From: an uncultured Collinsella sp.
Lineage (GTDB): Bacteria > Actinomycetota > Coriobacteriia > Coriobacteriales > Coriobacteriaceae
Assembly: GCA_900552735.1 (NCBI GenBank)
Contig: USBA01000042.1
Span: 1-12,221, forward strand
Reading direction: 5' to 3'
Length of the DNA stretch: 12,221 bases
Each line of letters opens with the position of its first letter. Position 1 is the first letter of the stretch. This document shows, piece by piece, positions 7,377-12,221 of the stretch. The notes beneath the pieces were generated by a model. The model was not told where the DNA came from, searched no databases, and was given only the letters and a program-made list of their open reading frames with translations. Made by a program: the position numbers and the translations under genes.

Positions 7377-7391
7377 CGGGACTCGAACCCG
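7377..7391 (-). repeat. Inverted copy of the tRNA-Gly T-arm
   Basis: CGGGACTCGAACCCG is the exact reverse complement of the tRNA T-arm bases at 7295-7309. Only the T-arm and a few flanking bases are present, so it is a fragment and not a second tRNA gene. Confidence 0.7.
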
Positions 7392-7461
7392 ACAGGGTGC
7401 GAGCGTTAAATAAACGTGAAGCGTTTATAGCGAGCAGGCAAGGTCGCCGATAGGCGGCCGC

Positions 7462-7500
7462 AGCCGGTGCGGATTTGCGAAGCAAATACGCGGACGTCCC
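7462..7500. repeat. 39-bp direct repeat, copy 1
   Basis: It is identical to 7593-7631 except for one base (G instead of T at 7472). The repeat core is an inverted repeat around GAA (GCGGATTTGC/GCAAATACGC, one mismatch in this copy) and ends in the palindrome GGACGTCC. It runs directly into the 18-base copy of the tRNA 3' end. Confidence 0.8.
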
Positions 7501-7513
7501 GTTGCCCGCTCCA
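7496..7513 (+). repeat. Exact 18-base copy of the tRNA-Gly 3' end (att-like)
   Basis: GTCCCGTTGCCCGCTCCA at 7496-7513 exactly repeats 7304-7321, the T-stem 3' side, acceptor 3' strand, discriminator and CCA of the tRNA. The two copies lie 192 bases apart in the same orientation. This is the footprint expected when a tRNA 3' end serves as an attachment site and is regenerated, but the DNA between them is far too short to be an intact element. Confidence 0.65.
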
Positions 7514-7592
7514 TCAGCAAAGGAAGACGTGGGGACGGACAATTCGGCGGAGTTTTCCCCTTCGGCTTCGTGAAGCTGAGGGGCTCGCCTGA

Positions 7593-7631
7593 AGCCGGTG
7601 CGTATTTGCGAAGCAAATACGCGGACGTCCC
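7593..7631. repeat. 39-bp direct repeat, copy 2
   Basis: This copy matches 38 of 39 bases with 7462-7500 and has a perfect 10-bp inverted repeat (GCGTATTTGC/GCAAATACGC) around a GAA loop. The following 13 bases still match the tRNA-end copy at 8 positions, which suggests a decayed third tRNA 3' end. Confidence 0.8.
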
Positions 7632-7696
7632 CATGGCCGCTCTTGCGGCAAAATGTTAGGTTAATGCCTGCTGCCCATACTTGCACCTGCGCACGG

Positions 7697-7702
7697 TACA
7701 AT
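7697..7702 (+). promoter_or_regulatory. Probable -10 box of purB
   Basis: TACAAT sits 44 bases before the purB start. No good -35 box lies at 16-18 bases upstream, and TTGCAC at 7681 is too close, so this is only a candidate. Confidence 0.35.
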
Positions 7703-7746
7703 GGTTGAGTTACGACCAACGTGCCAATAACCAAAAAGGAGCCGCT

Positions 7747-9093
7747 ATGATCGATCGCTATACCCGCCCGGAGATGGGACACATCTTCTCCCTCGAGAAC
7801 AAGTACGCCATTTGGCAGGAGATCGAGGTTCTGGCCTGCGAGGCCCAGGCGGAGCTCGGCAAGATCGGTATTTCCAAAGACGAGGCCCAGTGGATCCGCG
7901 ACCATGCCAACTTTGAGAAGGCGAAGGTCGATGAGATCGAGGAAGTCACGCGCCACGACGTTATTGCTTTCCTGACCAACATGAAGGAGTACATCGACGC
8001 CGATGTTCCCGAGGGCGACCCCAAGCCCAGCCGCTGGGTCCACTACGGCATGACCAGTTCCGACCTGGGCGATACGGCTCTGTGCTACCAGCTCACCCAG
8101 GCCTGTGACCTGATCATCGAGGACGTCAAGAAGCTCGGCGAGATCTGCAAGCGTCGCGCCTTCGAGGAGCGCAACACGCTCTGTGCCGGCCGCACTCATG
8201 GCATCCACGCCGAGCCGATGACCTTCGGCATGAAGTTTGGCTCTTGGGCCTGGGAGCTCAAGCGCGATCTGGACCGTCTCGAGGATGCCCGCAAGAACGT
8301 TGCCTTCGGTGCCATTTCGGGTGCTGTCGGCACCTACAGCTCCATCGAGCCGTTCGTCGAGGAGTACGTCTGCGAGCACCTGGGCCTGGTTCACGACCCG
8401 CTGTCCACGCAGGTCATCAGCCGCGACCATCACGCCTACCTCGCCGGCGTCCTTGCCACCACGGCAGCCACCTGCGAGCGCATCGCTACCGAGGTTCGCA
8501 ATCTGCAGAAGACCGATACGCTCGAGGCCGAGGAGCCGTTCCGCAAGGGTCAAAAGGGCAGTTCCGCCATGCCGCACAAGCGCAACCCGATCACCATGGA
8601 GAAGGTCTGCGGCCTGTCGCGCGTCGTGAAGTCCAACGCCCAGGTCGCCTTCGACAACGTCGCCCTGTGGCACGAGCGCGATATTTCTCACTCCTCTGCC
8701 GAGCGTGTCGCCCAGGCCGATAGTTTCATCGCGCTTGACCACATGTTCCAGTGCCTCATCCGCGTTATCGACGGCTTGCAGCTGTATCCGGCTCGCATGA
8801 TGGCCAACCTCAACAAGACCCGCGGCCTTATCTTCTCCTCCAAGGTGCTGTTGGCCCTCGTCGACACTGGTATCACCCGTGAGGACGCCTACGCTATCGT
8901 GCAGGAAAACGCCATGGCCACCTGGCACGAAGTGCAGGATTGTGTCTCCGGTCCCACCTTTAAGGAGCGTCTCGAGGCCGATCCGCGCTGCACCGTCAGC
9001 CAGGAGAAGCTCGACGAGATCTTTGATCCGTGGGACTTCCTCACCCGCATCGACACGGTCTTCGATCGCCTGGAGCAGTTGAGCTTCGAGTAG
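7747..9093 (+). CDS. purB: Adenylosuccinate lyase
   Basis: This 448-residue cytosolic enzyme of purine synthesis splits SAICAR to AICAR plus fumarate, and adenylosuccinate to AMP plus fumarate. The ATG at 7747 is chosen because AAGGAG (7736-7741) lies five bases upstream, and family proteins begin with similar MIxRYxxPxM sequences. Visible signatures are TRHDV (68-72), HYGMTSSD (99-106), the active-site block GRTHGIHAEPMTFG (148-161), SGAVGTYSS (191-199), and the fumarase/lyase superfamily signature GSSAMPHKRNP (271-281) with the mobile catalytic Ser loop. The length is normal for the short bacterial PurB type and no key residue is missing. It stands alone between the tRNA-flanking repeats and its own terminator, not within a purine operon here. 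Confidence 0.97.
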   Translation: MIDRYTRPEMGHIFSLENKYAIWQEIEVLACEAQAELGKIGISKDEAQWIRDHANFEKAKVDEIEEVTRHDVIAFLTNMKEYIDADVPEGDPKPSRWVHYGMTSSDLGDTALCYQLTQACDLIIEDVKKLGEICKRRAFEERNTLCAGRTHGIHAEPMTFGMKFGSWAWELKRDLDRLEDARKNVAFGAISGAVGTYSSIEPFVEEYVCEHLGLVHDPLSTQVISRDHHAYLAGVLATTAATCERIATEVRNLQKTDTLEAEEPFRKGQKGSSAMPHKRNPITMEKVCGLSRVVKSNAQVAFDNVALWHERDISHSSAERVAQADSFIALDHMFQCLIRVIDGLQLYPARMMANLNKTRGLIFSSKVLLALVDTGITREDAYAIVQENAMATWHEVQDCVSGPTFKERLEADPRCTVSQEKLDEIFDPWDFLTRIDTVFDRLEQLSFE

Positions 9094-9136
9094 GGTTGAC
9101 CTAATTCGACCGCTTGCGGATGCATTTCAATCTTTG

Positions 9137-9169
9137 GCGCCTTGCCCATTTTGGGTGAGGCGCTTTTTT
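9137..9169 (+). terminator. Terminator of purB
   Basis: A 12-bp stem (GCGCCTTGCCCA at 9137-9148 with TGGGTGAGGCGC at 9152-9163, two G-T pairs) has a 3-base loop followed by six T. It lies 44 bases past the purB stop. Confidence 0.9.
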
Positions 9170-9189
9170 ATTGCCGCATCAGCCCCGGG

Positions 9190-9195
9190 TATACA
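9190..9195 (+). promoter_or_regulatory. Probable -10 box of the binding-protein/diguanylate cyclase unit
   Basis: TATACA (also readable as ATACAAT at 9191-9197) lies just after the purB terminator. A start of transcription near 9202 would exclude the in-frame ATG at 9196 and favour the GTG at 9232. The only -35 candidate, TTATTG at 9168-9173 (16-base spacing), is weak. Confidence 0.35.
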
Positions 9196-9220
9196 ATGAA
9201 ATCCGACTGCTGTTTCGATG

Positions 9221-9228
9221 AAGGGAGG
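9221..9228 (+). promoter_or_regulatory. Ribosome binding site deciding the GTG start at 9232
   Basis: AAGGGAGG is a strong anti-16S match but ends only three bases before the GTG, which is a short spacing. No comparable site precedes the in-frame ATG at 9196. Confidence 0.5.
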
Positions 9229-9231
9229 CGC

Positions 9232-10074
9232 GTGCCCGGACGCACCAAGCGAGCCGCCATCGTCTCGTTTACGCTCATGCTCCTTGTTGCCGCCTGTGCG
9301 GGCGCCCTGACGTATACCGTTCGAAGCAGTTCTTCCTCCTCGAATGAAGCCGACAAAAATCTCCCGGTACTCAAAATCGGCGTTACGGATAACGACCCCT
9401 ATGTGTATGTCGATACCACGGGCGATTACGCCGGTATCGATATCGACATCGCCCGCGAGGCCTGCAAGCGTGCGGGGATTAAGCCACAGTTTGTCGATAT
9501 TGACTGGAACGATCGCGACCGGCTGCTCAAAAACGGTGATATCGATTGCCTGTGGTGTGATTATTCTCCTTGTTATCGCGAGGATAAGTATTACTGGACC
9601 GAGCCGTATCTAACCGTGACGGTCTCGGTTGTCGCCAAGAAAACGAGTGGCATCAAGTCCTTGGCGCATCTCGATGGAAGCAAGACCATCGCGGTGATTG
9701 CGGGCTCGTTGAGCGAACGCCGATTGCTCGCAGGGGATCTGGAAATCTCGCCGGACGTGCAAATCAAATCGTATGGTTCTGCCGAGCTCTGCAAAGCCGC
9801 CCTTGCCAAAGGGTATGTCGACTGTTGGATGGCGGACGTTCAGCCGCTTGACCGACTTGTCGCCCAGTATCCCGGCCTTTACCGCGTGTTCGCCGACAAC
9901 ATTATGACGGTCGATTTGGGCGTCGCGTTTGATGACAGCTATGAAGGACCGATCGTAAAGGATCTCAATACTGCATTGTTTGCCATGGATCGAGATGGCA
10001 CGATTGACCGTATTGTGGGCAATTACAAGACAGGAGCGACGACAGGCGGGCAAGGAGCAAATCATGACAAATGA
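9232..10074 (+). CDS. Extracytoplasmic solute-binding protein, SBP_bac_3 (amino-acid type)
   Basis: This is a 280-residue protein from the GTG at 9232. A basic N-terminus (RTKR) precedes a hydrophobic stretch (about 9-30) containing VAAC with Cys22, a lipobox-like site. The hydrophobic run continues past the Cys, so it could be a lipoprotein or an uncleaved membrane anchor. A Ser-rich linker follows, then a periplasmic-binding fold. Seen are LKIGVTDNDPYVYVD, DYAGIDIDIAREACKRAG and GDIDCLWCDYSP, with YWTEPYLTVTVSVVAKK and later IAVIAGSLSERRL. These follow the usual order of family 3 binding proteins, which bind amino acids or similar small polar ligands. There are no permease or ATPase genes beside it. 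Its stop overlaps the start of the diguanylate cyclase by 11 bases, so a sensory role rather than uptake is inferred. The ligand cannot be named from sequence alone. An alternative start is the ATG at 9196. Confidence 0.85.
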   Translation: MPGRTKRAAIVSFTLMLLVAACAGALTYTVRSSSSSSNEADKNLPVLKIGVTDNDPYVYVDTTGDYAGIDIDIAREACKRAGIKPQFVDIDWNDRDRLLKNGDIDCLWCDYSPCYREDKYYWTEPYLTVTVSVVAKKTSGIKSLAHLDGSKTIAVIAGSLSERRLLAGDLEISPDVQIKSYGSAELCKAALAKGYVDCWMADVQPLDRLVAQYPGLYRVFADNIMTVDLGVAFDDSYEGPIVKDLNTALFAMDRDGTIDRIVGNYKTGATTGGQGANHDK

Positions 10075-11863
10075 TGAGCACCGCTTGCGTCGAAAGACTC
10101 TGACCGTCATAGCTATCGGCGTTATTGTCAGCGCTGTCTTGTTAGGCTTGTTGTATACGGTTGGAACCCATTGCTGCCTCGAAAAAACGCTTGGGTTTGG
10201 CCAAGAAACCATGGTGTTTTTGGAAAACGCTTGCGAAAAATATGACCGCTACGAACAGGGGAGAAAAGCCGAGGAGACGCACGATTTGCTCGCCGCGGTC
10301 GAATCGTTTGCGACGTTCCTGTCCTCTGATCGCGTTGAGGTTAACAACGACCTTATCGAGCAATTTGTCCATGCCGAGAACCTTTCGGGGTTGATGGTCA
10401 TGGACTCCGATGGCCATATGGCTGCCCACTACGACATCGATGGTCGCGATCCGCTCATGTTGTGGCGAGAGGAGCTGGCCTGTTCGCCGGTCGCATCGAT
10501 GTATCAAGGTTCCAAAGTGACCTACTCAACTGTCGTTGAGCGCCGTGGTGTCGTTTTTGCCGTCTGTGCTGTCCCGTATGGCGACGGCGTTGCCCTGGCA
10601 TACCGCTCATTTGTTCCCGATACGGCGGACGACTATTCATATGCCATAGCCGACGTGCTTTCGAACAGCACCTTCCACCAGGGCCCCACGGTGCTTGTTA
10701 TGGAGGATGCGGAGATTGTCTCATCCAACAGTGCCGATGCTGACGTGTCGCTCGCCCGACTCCTCACCAGTGCAGGGGTTGAGTGGAAAGACGACGGCCT
10801 GACGCCCATCGAATATCGAGGAGACAAATGGTACGCCGTGCGTGCGGCATATAAGGACTACCGCCTGTTTGCGCTATATCCCAAATCTGAGGTCATGTCT
10901 GACAGGATTTCATTTGTCGCCGTCGGCGTCTTGGTATGCCTTGCGTTTTGGGTCGTGGTACTGTTGGCTCGAAATATCGTTGACCACCGCAATTTGGTCG
11001 AAAAGGATAAACAGCTCGGCATTATCAATGCCATAAGCGCCATCTACGATTCGACCTTCCTGTTGCATCTCGACACCCTCGAGATCGAGGGGATCAATAT
11101 GTCGCCGGCGATAGCGAAGATATTTGCCGAGCATAGCGAGGCATATGACTTTATGGACACGGTCTGCCGGGATATCGTGAGCCCCGAAAGCCGCGACGCG
11201 GTTGTGGAACTCGTAGATATAAGTACGCTTCGTGAACGTATGGAGGGCGTACCGTACTTGGCTGCCGAGGTGCGAGATTGTCGAGGCGCTTGGTACTCGC
11301 TACAGGTTGTCCCCCAGCATCGCGATGAGCAAGGCCGGCTGGAGTCGGTTGTCGTGGCGACGCACAACATATCGATGGTCAAGCATGCCGAGGAGCTGTC
11401 ATACCAAGATAAACTGACGGGGCTTCGCAACCGCAACTATCTTGAATCGCGCGGAGATAGCCTGGTAAACGAGGGCTTGCCAGTGAGCGTGATTATGGTG
11501 GACTGCAATTATCTCAAGCGGACCAACGACATCTATGGTCACGAGATGGGGGATGAACTGCTGCGACGGACGGCGTCCGTGCTGCGACGGGTGGCTGGTG
11601 CGGATTACCTGCCGATGCGCGTTGGCGGCGACGAGTTTTTGCTGGTCTGCCCCCATACTGACAACGAGTCTGCGCTTGGGCTGGAACAGGATCTTCGTCT
11701 CGGTCTTGCCGCGGTAAGCGATGAGGCCCTGACGGTCAGCGCATCGATTGGCGTGGCGACCGTCGAGACGGCTGGAAATACGCTGGCCGATGTATATCGC
11801 GTCGCCGACCACAATATGTATCGGGAGAAGCGCATGGTTCACGTACAGGGTGCGGACTGCTAA
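10064..11863 (+). CDS. Membrane diguanylate cyclase with extracellular sensor and PAS-like domain
   Basis: This is a 599-residue protein; AAGGAG (10052-10057) lies six bases before the ATG. Spans at about 12-33 and 284-304 enclose an extracellular region of about 250 residues. Stretches such as LSGLMVMDSDGHMAAHYDIDG resemble a Cache-type double-PAS sensor (inference). A linker and PAS-like cytoplasmic domain (about 325-440) lead to a GGDEF domain (about 446-595). Visible there are DKLTGLRNR, MVDCNYLKRTND and the active-site loop GGDEF at 521-525. It is therefore expected to make cyclic di-GMP from two GTP. The inhibitory RxxD site five residues before GGDEF is absent (GADY at that place), so product feedback through that site is unlikely. 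The gene overlaps the solute-binding protein by 11 bases, implying coupled translation and a joint signalling role. No EAL phosphodiesterase or c-di-GMP receptor is visible in the window. Confidence 0.93.
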   Translation: MTNDEHRLRRKTLTVIAIGVIVSAVLLGLLYTVGTHCCLEKTLGFGQETMVFLENACEKYDRYEQGRKAEETHDLLAAVESFATFLSSDRVEVNNDLIEQFVHAENLSGLMVMDSDGHMAAHYDIDGRDPLMLWREELACSPVASMYQGSKVTYSTVVERRGVVFAVCAVPYGDGVALAYRSFVPDTADDYSYAIADVLSNSTFHQGPTVLVMEDAEIVSSNSADADVSLARLLTSAGVEWKDDGLTPIEYRGDKWYAVRAAYKDYRLFALYPKSEVMSDRISFVAVGVLVCLAFWVVVLLARNIVDHRNLVEKDKQLGIINAISAIYDSTFLLHLDTLEIEGINMSPAIAKIFAEHSEAYDFMDTVCRDIVSPESRDAVVELVDISTLRERMEGVPYLAAEVRDCRGAWYSLQVVPQHRDEQGRLESVVVATHNISMVKHAEELSYQDKLTGLRNRNYLESRGDSLVNEGLPVSVIMVDCNYLKRTNDIYGHEMGDELLRRTASVLRRVAGADYLPMRVGGDEFLLVCPHTDNESALGLEQDLRLGLAAVSDEALTVSASIGVATVETAGNTLADVYRVADHNMYREKRMVHVQGADC

Positions 11864-11880
11864 TCTTGCCCCCACTAGTC

Positions 11881-11911
11881 CAAGCATCGTAGGATGTTGA
11901 ATCGGTGCTTG
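11881..11911. other. Short hairpin in the intergenic region
   Basis: CAAGCATCG (11881-11889) can pair with CGGTGCTTG (11903-11911), nine pairs including one G-T, around a 13-base loop. No T run follows, so it is not a standard terminator. It could be a weak stop for the cyclase transcript or an operator, or chance. Confidence 0.3.
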
Positions 11912-11935
11912 CGATAATAAGTCGGTCCAGGCGGG

Positions 11936-11941
11936 GATAAT
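11936..11941 (+). promoter_or_regulatory. Possible -10 box of the TSCPD gene
   Basis: GATAAT lies 35 bases before the ATG at 11977. No matching -35 box is found at normal spacing, so the assignment is tentative. Confidence 0.25.
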
Positions 11942-11976
11942 AGACGTCTGAAATTTCTTTCTGAGAGGGGATCTCA

Positions 11977-12221
11977 ATGATTAGTTTTGACTACAAGCCT
12001 CAGGGTGTATGCGCTCGCAATATCCACCTCAATCTTTCCGATGACGGCAGCAAAGTGCTAGGCGTGGAGTTTACCGGCGGCTGCGATGGCAACCTCAAGG
12101 CCATCTCCAGGCTGGTCGAGGGCGCTCCCGCCGACCGCGTGATCGAGGTTCTCGCCGGTAATACCTGCGGTATGAAAAAGACCTCTTGCGCCGATCAGCT
12201 TACGCGCGCTATCGAGGCCGC
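11977..12221 (+). CDS. TSCPD-domain four-cysteine protein (partial, cut by window end)
   Basis: The frame starts at the ATG at 11977, with GAGAGGGG ending six bases upstream, and is open to the last base, giving 81 complete residues. The four cysteines occur as VCARN, GGCDGN, NTCG and TSCAD, with conserved LGVEFTGGCDGNLKAISRLVEG. This matches the small TSCPD family (TIGR03905 type, TSCPD being the namesake motif, here TSCAD), which also occurs fused to some ribonucleotide reductases. The Cys set suggests metal binding; the function of the stand-alone form is not known to me. Such proteins are usually about 80-90 residues, so the stop is probably just past the window edge. It is likely its own transcription unit, 113 bases after the cyclase. 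Confidence 0.85.
   Translation, partial: MISFDYKPQGVCARNIHLNLSDDGSKVLGVEFTGGCDGNLKAISRLVEGAPADRVIEVLAGNTCGMKKTSCADQLTRAIEA

Larger units (their letters stand above)
7366..7680. other. Noncoding repeat-rich stretch with tRNA-derived fragments
   Basis: About 310 bases lie between the tRNA terminator and the purB promoter with no credible gene. They hold an inverted copy of the tRNA T-arm (7377-7391), a hairpin TAAACG/CGTTTA near 7411-7427, a 39-bp direct repeat (7462-7500 and 7593-7631) and an 18-base exact copy of the tRNA 3' end (7496-7513), with a degenerate further copy after the second repeat. The pattern suggests repeated insertion or recombination at the tRNA end. No integrase or transposase remnant is readable. 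Confidence 0.6.

Noticed and set aside
7462..7631. Possible CRISPR array from the hairpin repeats
   Set aside because: There are only two copies, 92 bases apart, with the spacing region itself containing tRNA-like sequence, and no cas genes are present.
7425..7634. Open frame of 69 codons on the minus strand in the repeat region
   Set aside because: It is made of the direct repeats and tRNA-end fragments read as protein, with no ribosome site; the DNA repeats explain it better.
7198..8928. Open frame of 576 codons on the minus strand across purB, the repeats and the tRNA
   Set aside because: It is antisense to purB and includes the translated complement of a tRNA (GAGNGTRTRE), a common false protein signature.
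9196..9198. ATG start for the solute-binding protein
   Set aside because: It overlaps the probable -10 box TATACAAT and has no ribosome site, while the GTG at 9232 has AAGGGAGG upstream. The choice is not certain because the GTG spacing is short.

Overview
The window looks like chromosomal DNA from a high-GC Gram-positive gut actinobacterium of the Coriobacteriia, most likely Collinsella or a close relative. This is an inference from the GC- and C/G-ending-codon-rich genes, an LPxTG-type cell-wall adhesin, lipoprotein-type signals, AAGGAG ribosome binding sites and overall gene style. No marker gene was available to prove the genus.

Layout. (1) Positions 84-3455, plus strand: a very unusual membrane protein whose two ends resemble an M28 metallopeptidase but which is interrupted by about 650 residues of acidic, low-complexity sequence. 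It is followed after 21 bases by a 72-residue single-span membrane protein and a strong hairpin terminator. (2) Positions 3518-6949, minus strand (convergent): a 1143-residue surface adhesin with a signal peptide, a Cys/Gln thioester domain (TQxA type), a stalk of SpaA/Cna-B-like domains and a C-terminal LPATG sortase signal. Its leader can fold into a compact three-way junction next to the ribosome binding site. (3) Positions 7247-7321: tRNA-Gly(CCC) with its promoter and terminator. It is followed by about 310 noncoding bases carrying a copy of the tRNA 3' end, an inverted copy of its T-arm and a 39-bp direct repeat, which looks like a scarred insertion site. (4) Positions 7747-9093: purB, adenylosuccinate lyase, with its own terminator. 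(5) Positions 9232-11863: an overlapping two-gene unit made of an extracytoplasmic amino-acid-type solute-binding protein and a membrane diguanylate cyclase with an intact GGDEF motif. It is plausibly a ligand-to-c-di-GMP signalling pair. (6) From 11977 to the window end: the start of a small four-cysteine TSCPD-domain protein, cut by the edge.

The purB gene and the tRNA are housekeeping. The most interesting parts are the split M28-like protein (probably a pseudo-peptidase with a phosphorylatable-looking linker), the thioester adhesin with its structured leader, the tRNA-flanking repeats, and the binding-protein/diguanylate-cyclase pair. No CRISPR array, complete mobile element, integrase, transposase or sortase gene is visible here.
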